From positions 1,053,302-1,087,802 of the forward strand of contig NZ_KN708638.1 in NCBI RefSeq assembly GCF_000805335.1: a stretch of DNA of 34,501 bases, read 5' to 3'. Positions 24,454 to 32,411 of the stretch are shown here, piece by piece. Below the pieces are notes generated by a model. That model was not told the DNA's origin, did no database searches, and saw nothing but the letters and a program-made list of their open reading frames with translations. A program made the translations under genes and the position numbers. Every line of letters begins with the position of its first letter. Within the stretch, counting starts at the first letter, position 1. The DNA comes from Streptomyces sp. CT34. GTDB lineage: Bacteria > Actinomycetota > Actinomycetes > Streptomycetales > Streptomycetaceae.

Positions 24454-24484
24454 GTTATGGGTCTCCGAGGCTTGCATTTACGAT
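24454..24484 (-). promoter_or_regulatory. Candidate promoter/operator of the xdh operon with the shared Mo-island motif
   Basis: GGCTTGCATTTACGAT (24469-24484) matches GGCTCGCATTTACAAT upstream of HTH-Mop copy 1 in 14 of 16 bases. In both places the motif overlaps the predicted -35 of a minus-strand gene. Here TCGTAA (24483-24478) is 18 bp from CATAAC (24459-24454), the same spacing as at copy 1. Confidence 0.45.
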
Positions 24485-24496
24485 GCCATCACTCGT

Positions 24497-24511
24497 ATTC
24501 ACCTCGTGAAT
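24497..24511. promoter_or_regulatory. Inverted repeat in the pucR-xdh divergent region
   Basis: ATTCAC-CTC-GTGAAT is a perfect dyad with 6-bp arms, 53 bp upstream of the PucR-type gene. It may be the binding site of that regulator. The remaining bases of 24354-24564 show only the promoter motif listed separately. Confidence 0.4.
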
Positions 24512-24564
24512 GTGAGATGCCGGGTCCCGCTCCCGCGCCCGGCAGCCGTACAAGGAGCCAGCAC

Positions 24565-26091
24565 ATGCACGTCCACGATCTCCTCCAGCTCGACTCGCTC
24601 GACCTGTCCCTTCTGTGGGGCGAGGGCCCGCTGCTCACCCGGGAGGTCGGCGGGGTCACCGCCACCGACCTGGAGGACCCGGCGCGCTTCCTCCAGCCGG
24701 GCGAGCTGGTGCTGAGCGGGCTGGTGTGGTGGACGCCCGGGGACGGCCGGGCCAAGGCGGACCGCTTCGTGGCGGCGCTGGCCGCCGCCGGGGCAGCCGC
24801 CCTGCTGGCCGGCGAGGAAACCCACGGGAAGGTGCCCGAGGTCCTCGTCGACTCCTGCCGCGAGCACGGTATCGCGCTGCTCGCGGTCCCGGCGCACACC
24901 ACTTTCCGGGCCATCACGGAGGCGGTGTACCTGCGCCAGTGGGGGAACCTCAGCCGCCGCCCCACCGATCACTACGCCCTGCCGGAGAACGTCCGGACCG
25001 AACTGGCCGGGCTGCTCGCCGAGGACGCCGCCGCGGACGCCCTGCTGGACCGGGCGTTCGCGCATCTGGGCGGCCCGGCCTGCTACGTGCTCACCGCGAC
25101 CGGCCGGGAGATCGCCCGCACCCCGGCGGCTGCCGCGCTGCCGGCCACCCGGGCGGCGCAGGAGCTGACGGCGGCGGCCGGCACCAGCCTGCGGATCGAC
25201 CGGGACGCCGGGCCGTACGACGGCTGGTTCCTGCATCTGCCCGGCGCGGCCGACGCGCCGCCGCGGGTGCTGCACGAGATAGCCGAGGTCATCGCCCAGC
25301 ACCGGCACCACAGTGCACCGCGGCAGCTGGCCCGGCGGCGCGCGGCCGAGGAGTTGCTGGCGCTCGCCGACGCGGGCGCCGCCGAGGGCGCGGCCCTCGA
25401 AACCACGCTGCACGCCTGCGGGTTGCCCGCGACCGGACCGTACCGGGTGGTGATCGCCGCGCTGGACGGCGACGAGCCCGGCCAGGCGCTGAGCGCGCTG
25501 GCCGAGGCGCTGCGGCACTCCCCCGGCGAGCCGTTCGCGGCCGGCCGGCTGCCGGGCGGCGAGGCGGCTGCCGTGGTCCGCGCCGACGGCGGCACCGGCG
25601 GCGCGGACCGCACACCGCTCGCCGAGGTGTGGCCGGCGCTGCACGGCTGCCGTCCGCAGACGCCGCTGCACGCCGGGGTCAGCGGGCCGGTGGCCACCGC
25701 CGAGGGTCTCAAGTCCGCGCTGGACCAGGCGCGTTACGCCCTGGCGGCGGCCCGGTCGGCGACGCCGGAGACCGCCGGGGTGACCTGCGTCGACGACCTC
25801 ACCACCCTGGGCGCACTGCTCGCCGGGGTGCCCGTCGAGGTCCGTACGGCCTTCAGCAGGCAGGTCCTGGGCCCGCTGGCGCACGGCCGCAGCGCCTCGC
25901 ACCGGATGCTGATGGAGACCCTGGAGGTGTTCCTCGCGCAGCACGGCTCATGGGCGCGGACCGCCGAGATCCTGCATCTGCACGTCAACACCGTCCACTA
26001 CCGCATCCAGCGCATCGAGACACTCACCGGCCGCGACCTGTCCCGGCTGGACCACAAACTCGACCTGCACGCCGCACTGCTGTGCCGCTAG
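24565..26091 (+). CDS. PucR-family transcriptional regulator
   Basis: 508 residues. The N-terminal PucR domain (about 1-120) runs from VHDLLQLDSLDLSLLWGEGP through LEDPARFLQPGELVLSGLVW to AVPAHTTFRAITEAVY. The middle GGDEF-like region leads to the C-terminal HTH_30: EVFLAQHGSWARTAEILHLH, then VNTVHYRIQRIETLTGRDL and DHKLDLHAALL. PucR activators respond to purine-catabolic signals such as allantoin. ATG 24565 has AAGGAG 7 bases upstream. It is divergent from the xdh operon with 211 bp between starts, the classic layout for a regulator and its target, which supports a purine-type substrate for that enzyme. Confidence 0.9.
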   Translation: MHVHDLLQLDSLDLSLLWGEGPLLTREVGGVTATDLEDPARFLQPGELVLSGLVWWTPGDGRAKADRFVAALAAAGAAALLAGEETHGKVPEVLVDSCREHGIALLAVPAHTTFRAITEAVYLRQWGNLSRRPTDHYALPENVRTELAGLLAEDAAADALLDRAFAHLGGPACYVLTATGREIARTPAAAALPATRAAQELTAAAGTSLRIDRDAGPYDGWFLHLPGAADAPPRVLHEIAEVIAQHRHHSAPRQLARRRAAEELLALADAGAAEGAALETTLHACGLPATGPYRVVIAALDGDEPGQALSALAEALRHSPGEPFAAGRLPGGEAAAVVRADGGTGGADRTPLAEVWPALHGCRPQTPLHAGVSGPVATAEGLKSALDQARYALAAARSATPETAGVTCVDDLTTLGALLAGVPVEVRTAFSRQVLGPLAHGRSASHRMLMETLEVFLAQHGSWARTAEILHLHVNTVHYRIQRIETLTGRDLSRLDHKLDLHAALLCR

Positions 26092-26116
26092 GGACGGACC
26101 CCGTTGGCATACGGGC

Positions 26117-26524
26117 TCAACTGCGCTCGTCCGTCCGGTCGATGTGGACATTGGTCGACTTCACCCGGGCGGTGGCCTCCACCCCGACCTCGATGCCCAG
26201 CTCCTCGACGGCCTCCCGGCTGACCACCGAGACCAGCCGGTGCGGCCCGGACTGGATCTCGACCTGGGCGATCACATCGTCGAGGGTGACCGCGGTGACG
26301 ATCCCGGCGAACGCGTTCCGCACCGATGTGCGGATCTCGCCGGGCACCGGATGCAGCCCCGCCGCCCGGTCCTTGGCGAACGCCGCCAGACTGACCCCGT
26401 CGATCACGCGGTTGCCCGCGCCGTCCCGGTCCATCCGCAGTTGTCCGCCGTCGGCCCAGCGGCGGACGGTCTCCGAACTCACACCCAGCAGCCTGGCTGC
26501 CTGACCAATGCTGTACGACGGCAC
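26117..26524 (-). CDS. Molybdate-responsive regulator: HTH fused to a Mop domain (copy 2)
   Basis: 135 residues, GTG start. It is clearly paralogous to the protein at 18888-19283: the HTH reads [20 protein letters not shown] and the Mop domain runs from SVRNAFAGIVTAVTLDDVIA to [20 protein letters not shown]. The central linker (RDGAGNRVIDGVSLAAFAKD) is the most divergent part. It should bind molybdate or tungstate and control Mo-related genes. It is convergent with the PucR gene with a 25-bp gap. The promoter region before it lacks the 16-bp motif found at copy 1, so the two copies may be regulated differently or respond to different oxyanions. Confidence 0.88.
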   Translation of the reverse strand: MPSYSIGQAARLLGVSSETVRRWADGGQLRMDRDGAGNRVIDGVSLAAFAKDRAAGLHPVPGEIRTSVRNAFAGIVTAVTLDDVIAQVEIQSGPHRLVSVVSREAVEELGIEVGVEATARVKSTNVHIDRTDERS

Positions 26525-26609
26525 CCCCGCACTCTAAACCCCTCGGCCACGACCGCCGCGGGGCACCGGACACCGTCCACCGGTCGGCCCGGCTCGGCGA
26601 CCGCCCCGG

Positions 26610-26732
26610 CCCCACTTCGACCCGTACTTCGCCACGTACGCCGCCGCCGCGCTCGCCGGCATCGGACCGCTCGTCGCGGCGGCGCCCCTGGAGCGGCTCG
26701 CCACGGCCGTCCCGGTCCGCGACGACGGGTGA
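26610..26732 (+). pseudogene. C-terminal remnant of an integral membrane protein (probably MFS)
   Basis: A 40-codon open stretch with near-total G/C at third positions reads PHFDPYFATYAAAALAGIGP, then LVAAAPLERLATAVPVRDDG and TGA. It looks like the last membrane helix and tail of an MFS-type transporter. No start codon with a ribosome-binding site or further membrane segments lie upstream, so it is best read as a fragment left by deletion. The rest of 26525-26773 shows no gene. Confidence 0.35.
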
Positions 26733-26773
26733 GGCGGGCCGGGCGGGGCGGCGACAGGCTGACTGGCGGCGCG

Positions 26774-27259
26774 TCAACTACCCGCGTCACCTTGGTCGTT
26801 CGCCCGCTCCGCCGGGGTCGGCCGGCTACGCATCTGCTCGGCCAGTTGCTCCAGCGCCGGGAGCGCGTCGTGGAGCAGGCGCCGGTGGTCGGCGGGGAGA
26901 CCGGCGATCTCCTCGGCGAGGATGCCGGTGGTCTCCCGGCGTACGGTGCTGAGCAGGGCGACCCCGTCGTCGTTCAGGCTGATCAGGCTGGCGCGCTGGT
27001 CGGCGGGGTCGGGGCGGCGGGCGATCCAGCCGCAGCCGTCGAGCAGGTCGACCATGCGGGAGGTGGTGGACAGCGCGATGTTCATCCGGTCGGCGAGCTC
27101 GCCGACCCGCAGCGGGCCGTGCGCGGCGAGCTCCGCGAGGGCGGCCAGCCGGCTCGGGGTGAGGTTCCGGTGCGGGTGCCGGCCGCGGAGCGGCGGGAGC
27201 AGTTGCTGGAGCACGGCGCGCAGCCGTCCGGCGAGTTCGGCGGGCTCGTGCCGGTCCAT
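26774..27259 (-). CDS. MarR-family transcriptional regulator
   Basis: 161 residues from the ATG at 27259; a GTG one codon upstream overlaps the previous stop (GTGA). The winged helix is clear: LTPSRLAALAELAAHGPLRV, then GELADRMNIALSTTSRMVDL (recognition helix), LDGCGWIARRPDPADQRASL (wing with the DxR motif) and ISLNDDGVALLSTVRRE. The family usually represses adjacent efflux genes and is released by phenolic ligands. It is immediately downstream of, and overlaps, an MFS gene that has lost its N-terminal third, so its usual target may no longer work. Confidence 0.92.
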   Translation of the reverse strand: MDRHEPAELAGRLRAVLQQLLPPLRGRHPHRNLTPSRLAALAELAAHGPLRVGELADRMNIALSTTSRMVDLLDGCGWIARRPDPADQRASLISLNDDGVALLSTVRRETTGILAEEIAGLPADHRRLLHDALPALEQLAEQMRSRPTPAERANDQGDAGS

Positions 27260-28560
27260 CACGGGCTCCCGGTGCCGGGCGGGGCCGGGGCGGGCGCCGG
27301 ATCCTCGGCGACGGCGGTGGCCACCGGCCGTGGCTCCGGGGCCTCCGCGTGCCGCCGGGCCCGGTCGTCATGGACGTACCGGCCGCCGCGCAGCAGGGAG
27401 GCGACCGCGGCGATCAGGCAGGCGGCGATGGCGAAGTCGAAGGCGACGGCGAGTCCTTGGGCGAACGGCTGCGAGATCAGCCGGGGGAAGAACTCCCGGC
27501 CGGTGAGGTAGGCGGCGTGGCCCGCCGGGAGGTGACCGAGGACCTGCGGGCCGAGGAGGGTCCGGACGGGGGTGTAGCCGAGCAGGGAGGCGAAGAGCAC
27601 GCCGACCGGCGGGAGTCCGGCGATCTTGGCCGCGTCCGCCGCCGGCACACCCTGGGCGGTGAGGCCGCCGGTGAGGGCGTCGGGCAGGGATCCGGCCAGG
27701 CCGGTGATCATCAGGGAGAAGAAGATGCCGATGGACAGGACCATGGCGGAGTTCTGGAAGGTGGTGCTGATGCCCGCGCCGACACCGCGCTGGTCGGGTG
27801 GCAGGCTGTTCATGATGGCGGCGCGGTTGGGTGCCGCGAACAGGCTCATGCCGATGCCGTTGAGCAGCAGGATCACCGCGAAGCCGGGGTAGCCGAAGTC
27901 GACCGGCAGGGCCTGGAGGGCGACGAACGTCCCGGCCGCGAGGAGCATCCCGCCGGTGGCGAAGGTGCGCGCCCCGAACCGGTCGGAGGCCCAGCCGGAC
28001 GCCGGGCCGGCCACCAGGAAGCCCAGGGTCAGCGGCAGCATGTAGATGCCGGCCCACAGCGGTGTCTGGGTGAAGCCGTAGCCGTGCCGGGGCAGCCAGA
28101 TGCCCTGGAGCCAGATGATCAGGACGAACATGAGGCCGCCGCGGCCGAGCGAGGCGAGCAGGCTGGCCAGATTCCCGGCGGTGAAGGCGCGGATCCGGAA
28201 CAGCCCCAGCCGGAACATCGGCTCGGCCACCCTCGTCTCGACGAAGCAGAACAGCACCAGCAGCGCCGCCCCGCCCGCCAGGGCGGCGAGGACGGCGGGG
28301 TTGGTCCAGCCCATGGTGTGCCCGGCGTACGGCTGGATTCCGTAGGTGATGCCGACCAGTACGGCGATGAGCCCGGCCGCGAAGGTGAGGTTGCCCCACC
28401 AGTCGGGCCGGGCCGGGGTGCGGATACCGGTGTCCCGCAGCTTGAGGTACGCCCAGACCGTGCCGAACAGCCCGAACGGCACCGACACCAGGAAGACCAG
28501 CCGCCAGTTCACCGGGCCGAGCAGCCCGCCCAGCACCAGCCCGATGAACGATCCGGCGAT
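27259..28560 (-). pseudogene. 5'-truncated MFS (DHA2/EmrB-type) exporter
   Basis: From about 28560 downward the frame is a normal DHA2 exporter: IAGSFIGLVLGGLLGPVNWR, then LVFLVSVPFGLFGTVWAYLK, helix-rich segments, FAAPNRAAIMNSLPPDQRGV, GAGISTTFQNSAMVLSIGIF and a charged C-terminal tail. Family members have about 165 more residues before this point, including TM1-TM5, motif A and the D1 motif, and none are present. Upstream of 28560 the sequence changes to an unrelated AT-richer stretch (TTGACTTCAACCAATCTAGA at 28570-28589). An ATG at 28623 keeps the frame open with 21 non-family residues, so a shortened protein could be made but is unlikely to transport. Confidence 0.8.
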
Positions 28561-28639
28561 GGAGTTGCTTGACTTCAACCAATCTAGAACGCCCGGACAG
28601 GGGCGGCCAGGGCTGTGCGCCATCTGCTGGAATGGGCCG

Positions 28640-29416
28640 ATGGATCACGATGCGATGCTCGCCCTGTTCGACCGGCAGCTGCGCCGGGAGGCGCCGGCCG
28701 ACTCCCCCGGTGCCCGGGTGGAGCGGGACGGCCCGGTGGTGCGGCAGGCCGGCGGGCCCGACGACTGGAACGGTGTCCTGTGGTCCGGTCTCGACGAGTC
28801 CACCGCCGGCCCGGCCATCGCGGCGCAGGTCCGGTACTTCGCCGGTCTCGGACGGGACTGCGAGTGGAAGCTGTACTCCCATGACCGCCCCGCCGACCTC
28901 GGCGACCGGCTGCGGGCGGCCGGGTTCGTACCGGAGCCCCCGGAGACGCTGATGGTGGCGCCGGTGCGCGACGTCGCCACGGATGCCGGACCGCCGCCCG
29001 GGGTACGGCTCGTGCCGGTGACCGATCCGGCCGGGGTGGAGCTGGTGGTACGGGTCCACGAGGAGGTTTTCCGAACGTCCGTCACACGAATGCGGCACCG
29101 GCTGCTGGCCCGGCTCGCACAGGCTCCGGACTCCCTCGTCATGACGGTGGCGATGGCGGGCGACACCCCGGTGTCCGCGGCCCGAATGGAGCTGACGCCG
29201 GGTAAGGACTTCGCGGGCCTGTGGGGCGGCGGCACACTGCCCGCCTGGCGTGGACGGGGCATCTACCGGGCACTTGTCGCCCGGCGCGCCGAAATCGCCG
29301 CCGCACGGGGGGTTCGCTACCTGCAGGTGGATGCCTCCGATCAGAGCAGTCCGATTCTGCGCCGGCTGGGGTTCACCGCACTCTGCACGACCACGCCGTA
29401 CGTCCGCAGGGCGTAG
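28640..29416 (+). CDS. GNAT N-acetyltransferase
   Basis: 258 residues. The N-terminal half (MDHDAMLALFDRQLRREAPA through ECEWKLYSHDRPADLGDRL-like text) is the less conserved arm seen in this actinobacterial GNAT subgroup. The catalytic GNAT domain is C-terminal: WGGGTLPAWRGRGIYRALVA contains the acetyl-CoA loop WRGRGIY, followed by RGVRYLQVDASDQSSPILRR and LGFTALCTTTPYVR. The substrate is unknown. ATG 28640 is chosen because the family-like helix starts there; no strong Shine-Dalgarno is visible. The gene abuts the truncation point of the MFS gene in the opposite direction and may have arrived with, or survived, the deletion. Confidence 0.8.
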   Translation: MDHDAMLALFDRQLRREAPADSPGARVERDGPVVRQAGGPDDWNGVLWSGLDESTAGPAIAAQVRYFAGLGRDCEWKLYSHDRPADLGDRLRAAGFVPEPPETLMVAPVRDVATDAGPPPGVRLVPVTDPAGVELVVRVHEEVFRTSVTRMRHRLLARLAQAPDSLVMTVAMAGDTPVSAARMELTPGKDFAGLWGGGTLPAWRGRGIYRALVARRAEIAAARGVRYLQVDASDQSSPILRRLGFTALCTTTPYVRRA

Positions 29417-29594
29417 CGGTGCATCGATCAACTCTCTTGTTTTGTAGGGGAGTTGGGGATGGGGCTGGTGCCCGGTCCGCCAACACCGCGCCATCGGGGC
29501 TCCCCAGGGCCACCCACTGATGGCATTAGTCCGGATTGCGGCGGTTTGTAGCGGATGTAAGCCTGATACCCCATTCCTCGAAGGAGTTGATCGC
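29417..29594. other. Promoter region of the second peptide operon
   Basis: 178 bp. CAACTC (29432-29437) and GAGTTG (29449-29454) could form a short stem after the GNAT gene. AT-richer sequence follows at about 29530-29580, with TTGCGG (about 29537) and TAAGCC (about 29559) as a weak -35/-10 pair. The ribosome-binding site AAGGAG (29581-29586) for the peptide gene is strong. No RNA gene is visible. Confidence 0.3.
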
Positions 29595-29777
29595 ATGGTT
29601 ACGGATCGCACAGCGCCGATCGAAACCACCGCCCTGACCACCGAAGTCGAAAAACTGCTGTCCCCCGCGGAACCCGACGGCGTCTTCCGCGACACCCGCG
29701 AGTGCGGAGACGGGCTGCTGGCGCTCGCCCTGCTGCTGATCTCGCCCCCCACCCCTCGCCCGAAGACCGGAAGCTGA
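29595..29777 (+). CDS. Precursor-like small peptide (60 aa), first gene of a five-gene operon
   Basis: 60 residues with ATG start and AAGGAG 8 bases upstream. The N-terminal half is acidic, leader-like and helical (MVTDRTAPIETTALTTEVEK, then LLSPAEPDGVF). Then come one Cys (Cys37 in TRECGDG), a short hydrophobic run LLALALLLIS and a Pro-rich tail PPTPRPKTGS. An acidic leader followed by a distinct hydrophobic C-terminus, at the head of an operon of unknown enzymes and a hydrolase, is typical of ribosomal peptide precursors, although I cannot assign a class. The stop lies 11 bases before the next gene's start. The upstream in-frame extension to 29520 lacks a ribosome-binding site. Confidence 0.65.
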   Translation: MVTDRTAPIETTALTTEVEKLLSPAEPDGVFRDTRECGDGLLALALLLISPPTPRPKTGS

Positions 29778-29788
29778 GGGGAAGTCCG

Positions 29789-30490
29789 TTGGCTGAACAG
29801 ACGCAAGGAGCAGTCCCGCTCAGCGCTGTGATCGCCGATGCCGCAACCGGAGTCGCCCTCGCCCTCCAGGGCGGGGGCGACCCCTACACACTGTCCGGGA
29901 CCCTGCGGCTCGGCGACCCGCTCGCGCCGGCCGCGGTCCGGGTACTGGGCGCCGACGCGCTCGCACCCTACGCGCTGGACCATCCGGTGGTGCCCGTCGG
30001 CGCGGACGACGAAGCGGTGGTGCGGCAGACGCTCGCGGACTATCCGCCGGGGGCGGACGCCTCCACGGTGTCGGCATGGAGCTACCGGGGCCTGGTGGAG
30101 GCGTCGCACGCCTACCTCCCCGTCGGTGACCAGCCCTGGCCGCGACCTCCCGAGGCCGGGGCCGACTGGATCGGCACCGACACCTGGCCCGAGCTGGCCC
30201 ACCGGGTGTCCCAGCTCGCCGCACTGGCGCTGCCCGGCCTCGCGGTGGACCTGGCGGACCAACTCGCCCGGCGCACTGATGACTTGGCCCGCGGGTTCGT
30301 CCGGGCGGTGCGCCGCCGGGACTGGCTCCAGGCGGCCGGGGTCGGCCGCTGGCTGGCCCGGCTCCCCGACGTACCGCCCACGCTCGGGCTGGACGACGGG
30401 CTGGCGTTCGTCCGGCAGATGGGCGGCGACGACCCGCGGGTCGCGCTGCATGTCGTGGCGGCCCGGCGGTTCCACGGGCGGGGTTGGTGA
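29789..30490 (+). CDS. Uncharacterised protein in the peptide operon
   Basis: 233 residues with TTG start (GAGGGGA 6 bases upstream). It is soluble, Ala/Leu/Asp-rich and has no motif that I recognise. The N-terminus AEQTQGAVPLSAVIADAATG and the segments DDEAVVRQTLADYP, ASTVSAWSYRGLVEASHAYL and WPELAHRVSQLAALALPGLA are mostly helical. The C-terminus has DLARGFVRAVRRRDWLQAAG and LGLDDGLAFVRQMGGDD. It starts 11 bp after the peptide gene and its stop overlaps the next start (GTGA), so it almost certainly works with the flanking genes. I would not guess a reaction. Confidence 0.7.
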   Translation: MAEQTQGAVPLSAVIADAATGVALALQGGGDPYTLSGTLRLGDPLAPAAVRVLGADALAPYALDHPVVPVGADDEAVVRQTLADYPPGADASTVSAWSYRGLVEASHAYLPVGDQPWPRPPEAGADWIGTDTWPELAHRVSQLAALALPGLAVDLADQLARRTDDLARGFVRAVRRRDWLQAAGVGRWLARLPDVPPTLGLDDGLAFVRQMGGDDPRVALHVVAARRFHGRGW

Positions 30491-31470
30491 CCGGCGGCCG
30501 GGCCGACCCCGGGCTGCTGGACCGGGTGGTCGGGAACAGCCTGGGGTGGCTGGAGGAGATGCGGGAGTTCTTCCGCCTGCCGCCGAACGCGGCGACGGAC
30601 GCGGATCCCAACCTCACCCTCAAACCGATCGGTGAGCTGGCCGAACTCACCCAGCTCATCGCGGTGTCGCACCCCCGGGCCGAGCTCCGCGCCGCGGCGG
30701 AGCGGCTGTTCGCCTTCGCCTGGCGGGAGACCGGCGAGGGGGAGCTGTTCGCCGAGCTGATCCGCGGTGAGCCGTACGCCACCTATCCCCTGGAGATCTA
30801 CGGGGCCTTCGCACAGTCCGGGTTGCGGCATCCAGCCGTCGAGGAGCTGGTACCGGCCACGACCGGGCTGCGCGGCTGGCGGGTGGCGCGCGAGGACCAC
30901 ACCCGTACGCTCAGCGTGCTCAACGCGGAGCGGCGGATCGGGCTGGCCCAGCACGCCGACTTCGCCGCGGAGTTCGCGCTGACCGGGCTCGGGCTGATGC
31001 CCGAGCCCTGGGCTCTGGACCGCAAGGCGGCGTACGGCGTGACGCATGACGTCTTCCATCTCACCGACTGGGGGCGCGACCGCCGGCGGCTCTCCCCCGA
31101 ACTGGCCGACTATCTGCGGCTCTGGCTGCCCTCCTGGCTGGAGAACTGGCTGGAGGAGCAACTGTGGGATCTGGTGGGCGAGTTGCTGGCCGTGGCGGCC
31201 TGCCTGCCCGGTGCCCCGTACGATCCGGCGGCCTGGCGGCGGCTGGCCGGCGCGCAGGCCGCCGACGGCGGCGTGCCCGAGACGGGCGCCGCACCGCGCC
31301 CCGCCGACCGGGCCGAGGCGTTTCTGGCCTGCTACCACTCCACTCTGGTGACCGCGTTCGCCGGCACCCTCGCCCGTACCGCCTCGGACGGGGCCGAAGC
31401 CGGCCCGTTGGCCGGGGGCGCGGCGGCGGTGGCCGGACGGACGCCCTGCGAAAGCGAGGCAGCGCTGTGA
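30487..31470 (+). CDS. Uncharacterised protein, paralogue A (DUF6895-like?)
   Basis: 327 residues, GTG start overlapping the previous stop. It is homologous to the next gene product. Shared blocks are LLDRVVGNSLGWLEEMREFF, LKPIGELAEL, RLFAFAWRE, YPLEIYGAFAQSGLRHP, LSVLNAERRIGL, PEPWALDRKAAYGVTHDVFH followed by LTDWG, and WLPSWLENWLEEQLWDLVGE followed by LLAVAACLP. The repeated THDVFHLTDWG block, with two His and an Asp, could be a metal or active site. I recall a Streptomyces family of unknown function, DUF6895, of this type, but I cannot verify the number. No signal peptide or membrane helix is apparent. Its role is inferred only from linkage to the precursor-like peptide. Confidence 0.7.
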   Translation: MTGGRADPGLLDRVVGNSLGWLEEMREFFRLPPNAATDADPNLTLKPIGELAELTQLIAVSHPRAELRAAAERLFAFAWRETGEGELFAELIRGEPYATYPLEIYGAFAQSGLRHPAVEELVPATTGLRGWRVAREDHTRTLSVLNAERRIGLAQHADFAAEFALTGLGLMPEPWALDRKAAYGVTHDVFHLTDWGRDRRRLSPELADYLRLWLPSWLENWLEEQLWDLVGELLAVAACLPGAPYDPAAWRRLAGAQAADGGVPETGAAPRPADRAEAFLACYHSTLVTAFAGTLARTASDGAEAGPLAGGAAAVAGRTPCESEAAL

Positions 31471-32411
31471 CCGTGCCGGCTGCGTCCCAGGTGTCCCCGG
31501 CCTCCGCCGCACTGCTGCACGGTGTCGGCGACCGGGCCCTGACCTGGATCGACGCGCACCGTGACCACTTCCGGTTGACCCCCGAGGACCGCGCCACGGG
31601 CAGCGCGACGATCGAACGACTCAAGCCCATCGGGGAGTTGGCCATCAACATGCAGGTGCTCTTCCGGGAGGGCGTGGCCGGGTCCCGGCAGCGCACCCGG
31701 GCCGGGCAGCTGCTGGACTTCGCCTGGCGGGAGCTGCTGGACGGCGGCAACGTGCTGGCCGCCCTCCAGCACGAGGAACCGCACTCGCCGGTGCCGCTGG
31801 AGGTCTACGCGCCCTTCCACGAACTGGGCCACCGCCACCCCGGCCTGGAGGCGGCCCTGGAGGTGTCCCGGCGGACCACCACCTGGACCGCGCTGGAGAT
31901 GGTGCCCAACCGGCGGCTCGGGGTGCTCAACGCCGAGCGCAAACTCGGGCTCACGCCCAGCGCCGACTTCGACCGGGCGCTGGAGCGCACCTGGCTGGGG
32001 CAGCTCCCCGAGCCCTGGACGGTGCGGCTGCACATCGCGTACGACATCACCCACACCGTCTTCCACCTCACCAACTGGGGCGAGGCGCCCGACCGGATCC
32101 CGCCGGCGATCGCCGACTACCTCACCCGGTACCTGCCCGCCTGGACGGCGGACTGGGCGGAGCTCGAACACTGGGATCTGCTCGGTGAGCTGCTGGTCGT
32201 CGACGCCTGCCTGCCGCGCCCCGCGTTGGACGCACAGCTGTGGCAGCGGTACGCCGCCGCCCAGTCCGACACCGGCGCGATGCCCATCCGGCGCGCGATG
32301 CCGCGGGGCGATCCGGCGGAGGTCTTCGACCTGGTCCACCACCCCACCCTGGTCGCCGCGTTCGCCTCGGCGATGGCGACGTCCCGGGTGCTGTCCGCCG
32401 CCGCCGGCTGA
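31467..32411 (+). CDS. Uncharacterised protein, paralogue B (DUF6895-like?)
   Basis: 314 residues, GTG start overlapping the previous stop (GTGA). It matches paralogue A along its length: LLHGVGDRALTWIDAHRDHF, ERLKPIGELAINMQVLF, LLDFAWRELLDGGNVLAALQ, PLEVYAPFHELGHRHPGLE, LGVLNAERKLGL, PEPWTVRLHIAYDITHTVFH followed by LTNWG, and WTADWAELEHWDLLGELLVV. The sequences have diverged well beyond a recent duplication. Keeping two copies side by side suggests a heterodimer or two successive steps. The FHELGHRH segment adds three His in this copy that paralogue A lacks (FAQSGLRH). No known enzyme signature was found. Its stop overlaps the next ATG by one base. Confidence 0.7.
   Translation: MTVPAASQVSPASAALLHGVGDRALTWIDAHRDHFRLTPEDRATGSATIERLKPIGELAINMQVLFREGVAGSRQRTRAGQLLDFAWRELLDGGNVLAALQHEEPHSPVPLEVYAPFHELGHRHPGLEAALEVSRRTTTWTALEMVPNRRLGVLNAERKLGLTPSADFDRALERTWLGQLPEPWTVRLHIAYDITHTVFHLTNWGEAPDRIPPAIADYLTRYLPAWTADWAELEHWDLLGELLVVDACLPRPALDAQLWQRYAAAQSDTGAMPIRRAMPRGDPAEVFDLVHHPTLVAAFASAMATSRVLSAAAG

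Noticed and set aside
28570..28589. Promoter of the GNAT gene from TTGACT
   Set aside because: No -10 element is found at 16-19 bp, so I only note it as a possible leftover of the MarR-controlled promoter.
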